The notes: generated from the letters alone by a model not told the origin. 64,000 nucleotides of DNA from Bdellovibrio sp. 22V (GCF_030169785.1 NZ_CP125854.1:3348001-3412000); one strand, 5' to 3'; numbered from the stretch's first letter, positions 43,560 through 54,017 are shown. Program-made: numbers and translations.

Positions 43560-44303
43560 ATGTTGAAGAAAACACTTTTAATGTTCATCTTGGCTGCATC
43601 GCAAGCTTTTGCACAGCAAGGAACTGAGACTAAGCCGGCAACAGAGCAAAGAGGCAGCGACAAGTTGGACATCAAAAAACTAGAGCAAAAATATTGGGCC
43701 GCTAAAGACGATGACTTTAGCGTCGTACAAAATCGTCGTTACACAAAAGCGGAAAGATTCTATCTGAACCTGGCTGGTGGTGTACCCATCAATGACCCGT
43801 TCGGAACAGGCACGATCACATCAGCACAACTCGGTTATTTCTTTAATGAACGCTGGGGTGTGGATATTAACTACACGAACGCGGACATGAAAGATAACGA
43901 TAATACCAAACAGTTTATCGACGAGAACGGAACCGCACCGAACTACAACTTCTTTAAAAACTCGAAGATGTTGTCGGTTACGTACGTTCCCCTTTACGCA
44001 AAAATGAGCTTCGTTGACAAAGCCATCATCTATTTCGATATGGGCATCCAAATCGGTGTTGGTACAACGGACTACATCATTAAAAAAGAGGAAGGCGACG
44101 AGAATAAGAGCGCGATGAGCTACCAAATCGGTATCAATCAGCAAATTTTCTTCTCGGAGCATTTTGCGATCCGCGCGGACTTCATCAATAAATTTACGAA
44201 TGAAGACCGCTTCAAGTACAGCGCTATTGCACCAGATCGTGATCTTGGATCCAAGATGGTGAACGACACGCAACTTCTATTGGGGATCACATACTGGCAT
44301 TAA
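43560..44303 (+). CDS. Outer-membrane beta-barrel protein of the gliding cluster (GltA/GltB-like)
   Basis: 247 residues. Signal peptide MLKKTLLMFILAASQAFA, then a charged spacer. From about 65 a barrel with alternating aromatic strands (FYLNLAGGVPINDPFGTGTI, RWGVDINYTNADM, KAIIYFDMGIQIGVGTT, FAIRADFINKFT). The family resembles the myxobacterial 'outer membrane beta-barrel domain' proteins. Only one such barrel is here, while Myxococcus has two side by side (GltA, GltB). Confidence 0.85.
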   Translation: MLKKTLLMFILAASQAFAQQGTETKPATEQRGSDKLDIKKLEQKYWAAKDDDFSVVQNRRYTKAERFYLNLAGGVPINDPFGTGTITSAQLGYFFNERWGVDINYTNADMKDNDNTKQFIDENGTAPNYNFFKNSKMLSVTYVPLYAKMSFVDKAIIYFDMGIQIGVGTTDYIIKKEEGDENKSAMSYQIGINQQIFFSEHFAIRADFINKFTNEDRFKYSAIAPDRDLGSKMVNDTQLLLGITYWH

Positions 44304-44326
44304 TTTTCTCCATGGGTGGGGGATTT

Positions 44327-46447
44327 ATGTATAAGCCTTTAAAAATACTATTAGCGATTCCACTTCTGTGCGGCACGGCTTTGGCTGAGCCCGCACTGAC
44401 AGTGAAAAAATCAGGGCGACCAGCGGCGACAGGATTGAAAGTTAAATCCAGTTCTGTTCCAACCTTTGAGGTCTATCAGAAAAAAGTCGTCAAAGGTAAA
44501 GTCGAAGTCTTTAAAGTAAAAAACATTCCTTTGCTGGATCTCGGGGAAGAGAGAATTCTTGAAGCGCCAACGCTCAGTCCTCTTCGCCTCCCCGCTTCTC
44601 GTGACGTGAGTGTGGCAGAGGCAAAAAGACGTCCGTCTCCCTTGCCTTTGCAATTCAACGTGGCGCCTTACAACGTCACTGTGGAACCTGCAAAGTCCCT
44701 GACGAATGCGGAAGCTTTCAAAAAAATTCCAGACGTCAAAATCTTGAATCCGGTTCAAGAGCCTGTAACCCAAGATCCTTTGGTACAGTTGGCAAAACTG
44801 GATGACATGCAACCTAACGACTATAAACTCTTGCAGGCTTTGATTTTCCTGGAGATCCAAAAGAACTATGAACTTGCAATGGGCTTGTTCGCAGAACTTA
44901 TGGAAGATCCAGAGCACAGAATCGAAGCGCTTTATCACTATGCGATGACGGCGAAAGGTCTGGGTCTAAATTCAGAATTCCGCCAATACATGATCCAAGT
45001 GGCGCAAGAAACAAAAAACAAAGAATGGCAGCAGAAAGCAACGGAAGCCCTTGTTCAAAACATCAATGTTTTGGAAGTGTCTGACATCGCCTTTGTCGAT
45101 CCTCTTGTTATTAAGTACGAAATCGACGTTACAAAGAATGATGACTACCAATTGACACGTGCGAAGCACTATTCCGAAAAGGGCCAATTGGGACTTATGG
45201 AAGACGCTTTGGTTTATATCTCTGAAACGTCTCCCCGTTATCCGGAAGCTCTTTTGTTGAATGCGCTCTTCAACTACCGCCAAGGTAAAGTGGAAGATGC
45301 CGTTGTTCACTTAGACCGTTTGATGAAGGTCACAGAGGCGGATAAAACATCGCAAATCCGTTCTGTCGGTGCTTTGACATTGGCGCGCATGCAGTTCCAA
45401 AAGAGCGACTATAAAGAAGCCTTCCAATCTTATTTGAAGGTTGATAAGTCGAATCCTCTTTGGTTGCAAGCGATGGTGGAAAGCGCTTGGACACAGATCC
45501 TGGGCGAAGACTATGAAGGTGCGGCAGGGAACATGTTCTCTTTGCACACAGACTTCTTTAAAAACGCCTTTGCTCCGGAGTCTTACGTTGTTCGTACCGT
45601 CGGTTACTTGAACCTGTGCCAATACGGTGACGGTGTGCAAGTTCTCAACGAGATGAACAAGAAATACGCTCCTTGGAAAAAGAAGCTCGAAGACTACATG
45701 CGAACTCGTAAAGAGTCCGTAAATTATTACGACACCGTGAAAAACTGGTTGAAGAACTCAGACCTTAAAGAGGTCGACGGTCTTCCCCGCTCTTTCATCG
45801 TAGAGTTGGCTCGTCATCCGGCTTACATGAGCGTGCAAAAACAAATCAATAACTACGAGGACGAAATTCTTCGCTTCAACAAGATCGCTTTGACTTTGAT
45901 TAAGAAAGAGCGTGAGTTGATCGCGAAACAAAATGAAGCCAATAAACTATTGGCGGAGGCAAAACGCGGCATTAAAGGCAACAGCCCTTCTGAATCCGCG
46001 GTGCAAAACGTGCAAAGTGCCGAGAAAAAACTTTTGAGTTACCGCATTCAATACCATATCGCCAAGAAAGCCCGCATCTCGATTAAGAATTTGCGCGCGC
46101 AAGGCTTGGCTCGTATTGAAAAAGAGAAAACTGTTCTTCGCGCCCAGGCTTCCCAAGCGTTGCAATCACGCTTTGGCGAAATGCTTGCTAGCTTGAACAA
46201 AGTTCTCGATCAGAATGAGGTTCTGCAATACGAACTTTACTCTGGCGCCGGCGAACACATCCGCTACCAAATGGCTGGCGGTGACGTAAATACGAAAGAA
46301 CGCCCAGAACTGAAAGTTGAGAAAGAAAAAAGTCTGAACTGGAAATTCAAAGGTGAAATCTGGGAAGACGAAGTGGGCCACTACCGCTCTTCTCTTAAAA
46401 ATGTCTGCGCACAACAAGATAATGTCGCAGGTTTGTCTGAACAATAG
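44327..46447 (+). CDS. Periplasmic TPR protein, GltC-like
   Basis: 706 residues from ATG 44327, which has GGGGG ahead; the ATG at 44312 is within that ribosome site. Signal peptide MYKPLKILLAIPLLCGTALA. An unstructured region of ~130 residues precedes TPR-like repeats (YKLLQALIFLEIQKNYELAM, LLLNALFNYRQGKVEDAVVH, IRSVGALTLARMQFQKSDYK). A coiled-coil follows at about 525-640 (KKERELIAKQNEANKLLAEA). Position after the barrel matches gltC of Myxococcus. Confidence 0.8.
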   Translation: MYKPLKILLAIPLLCGTALAEPALTVKKSGRPAATGLKVKSSSVPTFEVYQKKVVKGKVEVFKVKNIPLLDLGEERILEAPTLSPLRLPASRDVSVAEAKRRPSPLPLQFNVAPYNVTVEPAKSLTNAEAFKKIPDVKILNPVQEPVTQDPLVQLAKLDDMQPNDYKLLQALIFLEIQKNYELAMGLFAELMEDPEHRIEALYHYAMTAKGLGLNSEFRQYMIQVAQETKNKEWQQKATEALVQNINVLEVSDIAFVDPLVIKYEIDVTKNDDYQLTRAKHYSEKGQLGLMEDALVYISETSPRYPEALLLNALFNYRQGKVEDAVVHLDRLMKVTEADKTSQIRSVGALTLARMQFQKSDYKEAFQSYLKVDKSNPLWLQAMVESAWTQILGEDYEGAAGNMFSLHTDFFKNAFAPESYVVRTVGYLNLCQYGDGVQVLNEMNKKYAPWKKKLEDYMRTRKESVNYYDTVKNWLKNSDLKEVDGLPRSFIVELARHPAYMSVQKQINNYEDEILRFNKIALTLIKKERELIAKQNEANKLLAEAKRGIKGNSPSESAVQNVQSAEKKLLSYRIQYHIAKKARISIKNLRAQGLARIEKEKTVLRAQASQALQSRFGEMLASLNKVLDQNEVLQYELYSGAGEHIRYQMAGGDVNTKERPELKVEKEKSLNWKFKGEIWEDEVGHYRSSLKNVCAQQDNVAGLSEQ

Positions 46448-46461
46448 AAAGGATTTTCAAG

Positions 46462-47115
46462 ATGAAACTCGCTAAAGCAATGACGACTTTGACTATCGGT
46501 GTTTTGATGAGCTTGCACACAACGGCTTTCGCACAAAATTCAGCGAAAGAAGGACTTGAGCGCATCAAATCGAATTTGAACAACTCCAAAGCCAATCTCA
46601 CTGAGTATGAAAAGAATCTGAAGACGGTGGAAGGCAATATCGCGGAAGTGAACAAGGCGAAATCTCAAGTTGAAGGACAACAAAAACAAGTTCTGCAACA
46701 AGTGGAAGAAAACAACCAGGCCTTGGGACGCATCGGCGGTCAGGAAAAAGAAATCCAACACTTGATCAACGATGAAAGAAATAAAATGGCGCAAGAGACC
46801 CAAAAGATTCAAGAGCTTGAAGCCATGATCGCGAAGATCAAAGAAAACCAGAAGAAACGCGAAATGAATATCTCGGACTATCAATTGCAGATCAACCAAT
46901 TGGCCGAAGAGAAAAAAATCTGGGGCTCCCGCGCCGCAAGCTTGAAAGAGCAAAACGACCAGGTGAACAAACAGCTGCGCACCCTTGCGAGCGAAGAGAA
47001 CGAATGGAAAGCGAAACAACGCGGTTATCAAGGTGAAGTAAAACGCTGGAGTAAAGAAGTCGAAAGACAACAGAAAATCAGCGACAGCTACAACTCTTTA
47101 GCTGAAGTGAAATAA
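46462..47115 (+). CDS. Periplasmic coiled-coil protein
   Basis: 217 residues. Signal peptide MKLAKAMTTLTIGVLMSLHTTAFA. The mature protein is a continuous coiled-coil rich in Lys, Glu and Gln (about 30-205; NLNNSKANLTEYEKNLKTVE, AEEKKIWGSRAASLKEQ). Last gene of the gliding operon, 14 bp after the TPR protein and followed by a terminator. No named family recognised; a structural spacer in the periplasmic part of the machine would fit. Confidence 0.75.
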   Translation: MKLAKAMTTLTIGVLMSLHTTAFAQNSAKEGLERIKSNLNNSKANLTEYEKNLKTVEGNIAEVNKAKSQVEGQQKQVLQQVEENNQALGRIGGQEKEIQHLINDERNKMAQETQKIQELEAMIAKIKENQKKREMNISDYQLQINQLAEEKKIWGSRAASLKEQNDQVNKQLRTLASEENEWKAKQRGYQGEVKRWSKEVERQQKISDSYNSLAEVK

Positions 47116-47140
47116 GAGTTTCTTCTAATTCCTCCATGCA

Positions 47141-47173
47141 GGGTCGTCCTATCCCGGGACGGCCCTTTTTTTT
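47141..47173 (+). terminator. Terminator of the gliding operon
   Basis: Stem GGGTCGTCC / GGACGGCCC (nine pairs with one G-U), loop TATCCCG, followed by TTTTTTTT. A classic intrinsic terminator. Confidence 0.92.
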
Positions 47174-47296
47174 GAGTTTTTTTACATTCATATTAGTAAA
47201 AATAGACTCAAGTCCCGACCAATTAAACCGAAAATTTATTTCACAAAAATATTTAGTTTCCTAAATAAATAAACAAAAAATGCATGAGGAATGTAT

Positions 47297-48940
47297 ATGA
47301 ATTCATCGTCTTTAAGTTCTTGGTTCAAAGGAATCAAAGGGAAGCTGCTCTTCGCGGCGGCTTTGCCCCTCGTTGGTTTCGGAACCGTTTGGTTGATTTC
47401 CCATTCGGGAATGAGCGGACTTGCTAAGGTCATTAGCAGCTCCAACAACGACGTCATCCCGAGTCTTCAGGGTCTCGGCCAGATCCGCACAGGACGTAAT
47501 AAGTTTGGTTATCAGGCTTACGCAGCTTTAAACTTCCGCGGCAACGCCGAGAAAAAAGCAGAGCGCCTAAAAATTGCTCGTGAGGCTATCGATGAAATTA
47601 AAAAAGGCATCGAGTTCTACGAGTCCTTCCCGTTTACGCCCGAAGGTGAAAAACTCTGGGCTCCTATGGCGCGAATTAAAGAGCCTCTTTTCGCCTCTAT
47701 GGAAAAAGTCGTAAAACTTCTTGAAGAAGGCAACTACGATGAGGCGCAAAACATTCTGGCGACCAACATTTGGGATTACGGCGTAATCATGAATGGCGCG
47801 ACGACATCTTCATTGAACTATTACAATGAGCGCGTAAAAGCTGAAACCTTGGAAGCCAATGAGTCCGTGAAAACAGCGAATACCATGGTTTTGACGGTCA
47901 CTCTTATTTCGTGTTTCTTGATTTCTGCAATTCTTTTATGGATTGCCTCACGTGTTTCCGCTTCCGTGGGTTCGATTGCAGAGAGACTCACTGGCGCCGG
48001 CAACCAAGTGGCTTCGGCGGTCGAACAATTGAACGAGGCTGGGAATTCATTGTCACAATCTTCAACGGAAGCGGCGGCTTCTTTGGAAGAAACTGTGGCG
48101 GCTTTGGAAGAGATGTCTTCGATGGTGCAAATGAATTCCGACAATGCCAAACAAGCGGCGGCTCTTTCGGCGTCTTCTCGTGACGCGGCTGAAACCGGCG
48201 AACGTGAAATTCAAACTTTGATTCAATCAATGACCGAAATCTCGAAATCTTCCAAGAAAATTGAAGAGATCATATCAGTCATCGACGATATCGCTTTCCA
48301 AACAAACTTGTTGGCTTTGAACGCTGCGGTTGAAGCCGCTCGTGCCGGAGAACAAGGTAAAGGTTTTGCGGTGGTTGCTGAGGCCGTTCGTGCCTTGGCG
48401 CAAAGAAGTGCCGCTGCAGCGAAAGATATTACGACTCTTATCAAGGACTCCGTTTCACAAATCGAGAACGGCAGTGAAATCGCTGATAAGAGCGGTACGG
48501 TTCTGAGCAATATCGTAAACTCCGTTAAAAAAGTCTCTGACTTGAATACCGAAATTGCGGCGGCAAGTTCGGAGCAAACGACAGGCATCCAGCAAATCAG
48601 CAAAGCGATGAATCAGTTGGATCAGGCCGCACAATCAAACGCCGCCTCTGCCGAGGAAATCGCGGCGACAAGTGGCGAGATCAACAACCTGGCGATGACA
48701 TCACAAAACCTGACGGTGGAGTTGAATACGATCGTTCTTGGCGCCTCCGAATTGCCTGCGGGACAGGTGATGGAAAGCAAGACGAAGGTCGCGCACAAGC
48801 CTGCGGCAAAGCCGACGGTGAAAAATAAAGTCATCCCGTTTAAGACAAAACCGGCCACTGCGAAGAAAAAAGATTCGCAAGACGTGATTCCCTTCGATGA
48901 GGATGAGCGCGCTAAGGTCGGAACAACAGACGGTTTTTGA
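47297..48940 (+). CDS. Methyl-accepting chemotaxis protein
   Basis: 547 residues from ATG 47297 (GAGGA six bases ahead; an ATG at 47291 abuts that site). TM1 about 13-33, a periplasmic helical domain to about 190, TM2 about 195-217, then directly the signalling coil without an obvious HAMP. The signalling tip is [20 protein letters not shown] and [20 protein letters not shown]. The tail ends [17 protein letters not shown], shared with the next gene. Also shared are the [13 protein letters not shown] start and near-identical cytoplasmic halves, so the two are a tandem duplication with diverged sensors. Confidence 0.94.
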   Translation: MNSSSLSSWFKGIKGKLLFAAALPLVGFGTVWLISHSGMSGLAKVISSSNNDVIPSLQGLGQIRTGRNKFGYQAYAALNFRGNAEKKAERLKIAREAIDEIKKGIEFYESFPFTPEGEKLWAPMARIKEPLFASMEKVVKLLEEGNYDEAQNILATNIWDYGVIMNGATTSSLNYYNERVKAETLEANESVKTANTMVLTVTLISCFLISAILLWIASRVSASVGSIAERLTGAGNQVASAVEQLNEAGNSLSQSSTEAAASLEETVAALEEMSSMVQMNSDNAKQAAALSASSRDAAETGEREIQTLIQSMTEISKSSKKIEEIISVIDDIAFQTNLLALNAAVEAARAGEQGKGFAVVAEAVRALAQRSAAAAKDITTLIKDSVSQIENGSEIADKSGTVLSNIVNSVKKVSDLNTEIAAASSEQTTGIQQISKAMNQLDQAAQSNAASAEEIAATSGEINNLAMTSQNLTVELNTIVLGASELPAGQVMESKTKVAHKPAAKPTVKNKVIPFKTKPATAKKKDSQDVIPFDEDERAKVGTTDGF

Positions 48941-48973
48941 TTAGAATTCGTTAACATATAAAAATTTATTTAC

Positions 48974-49009
48974 AACCCCCTCGACCTTCGCGGGGGTTTT
49001 TCTTTTTTT
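48974..49009 (+). terminator. Terminator between the two MCP genes
   Basis: AACCCCC / GGGGGTT stem with an 11-base loop region, then TTTCTTTTTTT. The second MCP therefore probably has its own promoter. Confidence 0.85.
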
Positions 49010-49105
49010 AGTCCTCTTGATTCATATCCTTAAATCTAGACTCTATCGTCTGCGTAACATTCCGAAAAATTCTCTGTAAATTTTCAAACAAGATTAGGAG
49101 CGCAT

Positions 49106-50740
49106 ATGAATTTAGCAGGTTGGTTCAAAGGAATTAAAGGGAAACTTCTCTTCGCGGCATTCTTGCCGATGATAGGTTTCGGTATCATTTTCGTTGTGGC
49201 TTTGCGGGGTCTGGATCGAACAAATTTGATCTTGGAAGATGCGCATAGCCTTATTATTCCCAATCTTATGTATCTCGGCGAGATGCGCCAGTCGCGCAAC
49301 AAGTTCGGTTATCAAACATGGAACGCTTTTGACGTCATCAATGATCCCGAAAATCTAACAAAGAAACTGAAGAGTGCAAGAGAAGGCATCGAAGAGTTTT
49401 CGACAAACTATACGAGCTATGTGAATGCCCGTTTCGCTCCAGGGGAAGCCGAAATCCACGATAAGGCGAAAGACACTGTTCCCCTTCTTATTAAAACAAT
49501 GGAAGAGATTGTCAGACTTATCGAAACAAAAGACCCACAAAAAATTGCTGAAGCTAAGCATCTTCTTAACACAAAGTTTCTTGAACAAAATGCCGTCGTT
49601 CGTGACTTCAACCGCGCGGTAGACAAACTCTATTCCGATCATGCGAAACACGATGCTGTCGAGGCGAAAGAAACTCGTTCCTATGTTTTCAATATGCTCA
49701 TTATGATCACTCTTGCATCAGCGTTTGCGATTTTCGGAGTTCTTCTTTGGGTCGCAGCACGCATCTCAAATTCAGTGAGCTCGATTGCGGGTCGTTTAAC
49801 AGTCGCTGGCGGCCAAGTTGCTTCTGCGGTTGAACAATTGAACGAAGCCGGAAATTCTTTGTCGCAATCATCAACGGAAGCGGCAGCTTCACTTGAAGAA
49901 ACGGTCGCGGCGCTGGAAGAGATGAGTTCCATGGTACAAATGAACTCTGACAACGCAAAACAAGCGGCCGCTCTTTCTGCTTCTTCGCGAGATTCCGCAG
50001 AACACGGTGAAAAAGAAATTCAAAGTCTGATTCAATCTATGACAGAGATTTCCCAGTCTTCTAAAAAGATTGAAGAGATCATCCACGTGATCGACGATAT
50101 CGCTTTCCAAACAAACTTGCTGGCTTTGAATGCGGCGGTGGAAGCGGCTCGTGCCGGTGAGCAAGGTAAAGGTTTCGCGGTTGTTGCAGAAGCCGTTCGC
50201 TCTTTGGCACAAAGAAGTGCCGCTTCAGCGAAAGACATTTCAAGTCTTATCAAAGACTCGGTATCACAGATTGAAAGAGGCAGTGACATTGCCGATCAGA
50301 GCGGTGCTGTTCTTACAAACATTGTGACGTCGATCAAAAAGGTTTCTGACTTAAACAACGAGATCGCAGCCGCCAGCGCGGAACAAACAACAGGCATCCA
50401 GCAAATCAGCAAAGCAATGAATCAATTGGATCAAGCATCACAATCCAATGCAGCTTCTGCTGAAGAAATCGCAGCGACAAGTGGCGAGATCAACAATCTT
50501 GCAGCCACGAATCAGAATCTAACTGTGGAACTAAACACATTGATTCTTGGTGGGAACCCGCACGTGGAAGCGCCTTCTGCTTCCACAGCGACTGCGACTA
50601 AAAAGTTCGCGGCACCAAAAAAATCCAATGTTGTGCAATTCAAACAGTCCAAAGAAACGATGAAGGTGTCAAAAGCTTCGGACATGATCCCGTTTGATGA
50701 AGATTCTCGCTCTAAGGTCGGGACGACGGACGGATTCTAG
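49106..50740 (+). CDS. Methyl-accepting chemotaxis protein, tandem paralogue
   Basis: 544 residues, ATG 49106 with AGGAG five bases ahead. Same plan as the preceding gene: [13 protein letters not shown] start, TM1, diverged periplasmic domain (about 35-190), TM2 near 195-218, no clear HAMP, and a cytoplasmic half almost identical to its neighbour. Same C-terminal [17 protein letters not shown]. The shared tail does not match the NWETF CheR-docking pentapeptide, so it may be a lineage-specific docking tag. The last 29 bp overlap murJ tail to tail. Confidence 0.94.
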   Translation: MNLAGWFKGIKGKLLFAAFLPMIGFGIIFVVALRGLDRTNLILEDAHSLIIPNLMYLGEMRQSRNKFGYQTWNAFDVINDPENLTKKLKSAREGIEEFSTNYTSYVNARFAPGEAEIHDKAKDTVPLLIKTMEEIVRLIETKDPQKIAEAKHLLNTKFLEQNAVVRDFNRAVDKLYSDHAKHDAVEAKETRSYVFNMLIMITLASAFAIFGVLLWVAARISNSVSSIAGRLTVAGGQVASAVEQLNEAGNSLSQSSTEAAASLEETVAALEEMSSMVQMNSDNAKQAAALSASSRDSAEHGEKEIQSLIQSMTEISQSSKKIEEIIHVIDDIAFQTNLLALNAAVEAARAGEQGKGFAVVAEAVRSLAQRSAASAKDISSLIKDSVSQIERGSDIADQSGAVLTNIVTSIKKVSDLNNEIAAASAEQTTGIQQISKAMNQLDQASQSNAASAEEIAATSGEINNLAATNQNLTVELNTLILGGNPHVEAPSASTATATKKFAAPKKSNVVQFKQSKETMKVSKASDMIPFDEDSRSKVGTTDGF

Positions 50741-52286
50741 AAACTTGTTCGCAGCTAAGTATCGCAGCGAAAGCAAAATATACGAGCACAGCGATAAAAA
50801 TCGTGACGAAGAGGGCTAGCACTTGCAGCCCTCTTCCTGTTAGAGCCATCAACAGCGAATAACTTTGCAGACTCACCGCCAAAGCGGCACACGCAACGAG
50901 AATTTTTCCAAGGGATTTTCCTACCCTCCCCCACTGAAACTGCAAGTTCCACACACGAAGGCCTGCCAACAAAATAACCGCATTTAAAAAAGCGCCGATC
51001 ATTCCCGACAGAATCAAACCGTTTAATCCGGAGTGCGCCATTAAAAGCGGCGCCAAAAGAATATGCACACTCAGACACAAACCCGAGACCACGGCGGGAA
51101 ACCACGTGTTCTTGATCGCATAGTAAAGCGGCATTAAAACGCGACTGCACGAAATCATCAGCAAGCTTAAGGCATAGATTTTAAGAACACCACTTGTCGC
51201 CGCGACGTCGGTGACTGTGAAGCGACCGCGCAAGAACAGGACTTCAATGATCGGCTCCGCTAGCACAAACAATCCGACCGCCGCCGGCAGAGCCAGGAAC
51301 AGATTCATTAGAAAGCTCTCTTGCGCTGTTTGCTGAAACTGCACCTGATTTTTTTGCGCGACGTACTCACTGAGTGTCGGTAGCAACGCCGCTCCTAAAC
51401 TGACGGAAATTAAAGAAAGCGGCAGCTCTAAAAGACGATCGGCCCAATAGATGTACGAGATGGAGCCCTCTGCCAAGGAACTCGCAAAATACAAATTCAC
51501 CAAGGTTGAAAACTGCAAAAGCCCCATGCCGATCAACCCAGGCAGCATATTGCGCAGAACTTTTTTCGTGTCCTCGGTGAAGATGTTGTGCAAACGAAAG
51601 TGTGGCAAATAACCGCGGCTGCGCAGTGCGATCCAAAGCAGCAGAGCCTGCAAAGCGCCGCCGACAAGCACTCCCCACGCCAGTCCATCCCCGATTTGCG
51701 GAAACCACGACGGCGGCATAAATGTAAAAATCAACATCGCGACATTCAGAAGTGCCGGAGCTAAAGCCGGAAGCCCGAAACTCCCCAAAGAATTTAAAAT
51801 CGCCATGAAGTACGCATATGAACAGACAAAGAAAATAAAGCCGAACATGATACGCGCCATGCGCACCGTGAGTTCCCACTTCGTAAGATCCAAGCTGTAA
51901 TCAGAGGCTAAAAGAAGACGAAGGATGTCCTCCGTAAACACGATCCCCAGAAGAGTCAGCGTCCCCAGAAAGATCAGCAGCAAAGTATAAAGCGCATTCA
52001 TGAGGTTTTGCGCGCGAGGACCGTGAAGGTCTTCGGCTCGGGCTTCCATAAAAACTGGAATAAAACTCACAGACAGGGAGCCTTCCCCGAAAAGACGGCG
52101 GAAGAGATTAGGAAGACGGAAAGCCGCGGTCCACGCATCGGTAATGCTTCTTTCAAAGAGAGCCCCCAGCGCCATGTCCCGCAAAAGCCCCAAGATGCGG
52201 CTCGTTAAGGTCCCAGAGGCCATAAAAAAAGCCCTTTTGAGGACCTTTTTGCGTTCTTCTTTTAATCCGCTTGCTTCCTGAGACAC
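50712..52286 (-). CDS. murJ: Lipid II flippase MurJ
   Basis: 524 residues, polytopic with about 14 TM helices. N-terminal [20 protein letters not shown] with the conserved Arg pair region, then [32 protein letters not shown] and LNPGSIS-like segments, all diagnostic of MviN/MurJ. It flips lipid-linked cell-wall precursor across the inner membrane. Faces rpsT (divergent) and overlaps the MCP 3' end by 29 bp. Of interest in a predator that remodels both its own and prey wall, but nothing odd is seen. Confidence 0.95.
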   Translation of the reverse strand: MSQEASGLKEERKKVLKRAFFMASGTLTSRILGLLRDMALGALFERSITDAWTAAFRLPNLFRRLFGEGSLSVSFIPVFMEARAEDLHGPRAQNLMNALYTLLLIFLGTLTLLGIVFTEDILRLLLASDYSLDLTKWELTVRMARIMFGFIFFVCSYAYFMAILNSLGSFGLPALAPALLNVAMLIFTFMPPSWFPQIGDGLAWGVLVGGALQALLLWIALRSRGYLPHFRLHNIFTEDTKKVLRNMLPGLIGMGLLQFSTLVNLYFASSLAEGSISYIYWADRLLELPLSLISVSLGAALLPTLSEYVAQKNQVQFQQTAQESFLMNLFLALPAAVGLFVLAEPIIEVLFLRGRFTVTDVAATSGVLKIYALSLLMISCSRVLMPLYYAIKNTWFPAVVSGLCLSVHILLAPLLMAHSGLNGLILSGMIGAFLNAVILLAGLRVWNLQFQWGRVGKSLGKILVACAALAVSLQSYSLLMALTGRGLQVLALFVTIFIAVLVYFAFAAILSCEQVSRIRPSSRP

Positions 52287-52341
52287 CCTATGTTAATCCC
52301 TTTGGTTCGTTTAAAAAGAAGATTACTGTGGAGGTTATCCC

Positions 52342-52605
52342 TTGGCAAATCATAAGTCTGCAGCAAAAAGAGCTCGTCAAGCTGTTCGCAAAACTGCTGT
52401 TAACAACGCTCGTAAGAGCACTGTAAAAACTGTTGAAAAAAACTTGGTTAAAGCAATCCAAGCTAAAGATGTAAAAGCTCTTCCTGAGTTGTTGAAGAAG
52501 TTCACTTCTGCAGTAATGAAAGCTACTAAATCTGGCGTTATCAAAAAAGAAACGGCTTCTCGCAAAATCAGCCGTCTTTCTACACGCGTTTCAGCTACTA
52601 AGTAG
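52342..52605 (+). CDS. rpsT: Ribosomal protein S20
   Basis: 87 residues from a TTG start at 52342 with GGAGG seven bases ahead. MANHKSAAKRARQAVRKT is the typical S20 beginning; the protein is Lys/Ala-rich and helical, ends TRVSATK, and binds 16S rRNA. The non-ATG start is also seen in E. coli S20 (UUG), where it serves autoregulation; the same is plausible here. Confidence 0.97.
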   Translation: MANHKSAAKRARQAVRKTAVNNARKSTVKTVEKNLVKAIQAKDVKALPELLKKFTSAVMKATKSGVIKKETASRKISRLSTRVSATK

Positions 52606-52610
52606 TCGGT

Positions 52611-52967
52611 TTAAATAAGTTCGGATTCAGTTCGCGCGGATACAAACGCGCGAATTTGTCTTTTGATAGCGAATTCGATCGAATTAAAGCTAAGACCATG
52701 GGTGACTCTGTCACCCTCTTTTTTTTGCGTTGAACGCACGATTCCCCGTAAGAAGACAAAGTCTCCACCGGGAACTTGAAAGCTCACGACAAGCTCATGC
52801 CCTTCCGTCAGAACATATTCTGTGGAAATGGACATACCGCCTTCCCCGATCTCACCCGATTCACACATAAAATAAGTGCCATCACAAAGGACACCGATTT
52901 TGCGTTTCATCGCGCGACGCGGATACTGACGACGGAAATAACCTTTATCTTCGTAAGCCTTGCTCAT
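52611..52967 (-). CDS. PilZ-domain protein
   Basis: 118 residues from ATG 52967. A stand-alone PilZ fold: YFRRQYPRRAMKRKIGV holds the RxxxR-type Arg cluster, and GEIGEGGMSIS sits where [D/N]xSxxG is expected, with the Ser replaced by Gly. FQVPGGDFVFLRGIVRS and GLSFNSIEF complete the barrel. It may bind c-di-GMP more weakly or not at all. Tail-to-tail with rpsT (five bases between the stops) and 33 bp downstream of holA. Confidence 0.8.
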   Translation of the reverse strand: MSKAYEDKGYFRRQYPRRAMKRKIGVLCDGTYFMCESGEIGEGGMSISTEYVLTEGHELVVSFQVPGGDFVFLRGIVRSTQKKEGDRVTHGLSFNSIEFAIKRQIRAFVSARTESELI

Positions 52968-53003
52968 CAAAGAACTTATCGGAATTTTGCAGGGAAAACT
53001 GTA

Positions 53004-54017
53004 TTAGTGCGCGAGCTGTGTGCCGCAGGTCTTAAGAACCATGTTCTCAAGCCAGATGTGACTGGACAATGGTGAAGACTTTAAGGCTTTGTCTGTCTCA
53101 CAAAGAACCACCAGCGTTTGTTCCAGCTTCTTTGCGGTCCAGAGACGGGCCTGATCGATATAACTTTCCAGGAAGTACGGCGGGATCTGTGCATAGTGAG
53201 CGAGCTTCGCGCCATGCAAGCCTTCATCCATACCACGCTTGAGAGTCAGCAAAATACGCACGTGACGAGCTACGAGGGAAACAATACCGATCTCGTTCTG
53301 CCCTTGATCCAAAAGATGCACCAGATGCTCCAGCGCTTTGACACGGTCGTTTTCACCAATGGCTTTCGTGAAGTCGAAAACGTTTTCTTCTTTCGAGCGC
53401 GACACGGCTTGTGCCACGTCCGCCATCTCGATACGGCGATTGCCGCCGACGAAATCGCCGAGCTTTTTTAATTCCGCTTCGATTTCGGTCAGATGATGTC
53501 CCACAAGCTTATGCAACAAGTGAATGGCATCGTTGCTGATCGTCAGCCCCAAAGACTGCGCGATGTAGTTGATCCACGAAGGAATCTGATTTTCGTAAGG
53601 CTTTTTAAACTCCACACACTCGGCTTTATCCAAGAGCATGCGGATTTGTTTCTTACGTTTATCCACGCGCGAAGCGAGAATCACAAAAACAGAACTGTCG
53701 ACAGGCGACTCAAAAAGAGTTTCCAACTCGGCCCATTCTTTGTCTGTGAGTTCTTGCGCCTCTTTAAGAATAATCAGACGACGAGCCGCCATCATCGGCA
53801 ACGTCTCTACCGCATCGCGAACGACCGTGATATCGGCGTCACTTGCATAGAAAAGACTGTAGTTAAAATCCACAGCGCCTTCGGTCAAAACAGCGTATTT
53901 AAATCTTTCAACGGATTGGTTGAGCAAGTAAGGCTCTTCCCCGAAAAGGAAGTACAACGGCGCTAACTGACCTTTTTCAAGATCACGGTAGAATTTTTGC
54001 GCGTCGATGAGTGCCAT
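53004..54017 (-). CDS. holA: DNA polymerase III delta subunit
   Basis: 337 residues with the HolA plan: PLYFLFGEEPYLLNQSVERF at the start, an AAA+-like domain with ILKEAQELTDKEWAELE, and the C-terminal collar (VSRSKEENVFDFTKAIGEND, IWLENMVLKTC). Part of the clamp loader. Follows lptE by 18 bp, an arrangement also found in E. coli. Confidence 0.93.
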   Translation of the reverse strand: MALIDAQKFYRDLEKGQLAPLYFLFGEEPYLLNQSVERFKYAVLTEGAVDFNYSLFYASDADITVVRDAVETLPMMAARRLIILKEAQELTDKEWAELETLFESPVDSSVFVILASRVDKRKKQIRMLLDKAECVEFKKPYENQIPSWINYIAQSLGLTISNDAIHLLHKLVGHHLTEIEAELKKLGDFVGGNRRIEMADVAQAVSRSKEENVFDFTKAIGENDRVKALEHLVHLLDQGQNEIGIVSLVARHVRILLTLKRGMDEGLHGAKLAHYAQIPPYFLESYIDQARLWTAKKLEQTLVVLCETDKALKSSPLSSHIWLENMVLKTCGTQLAH

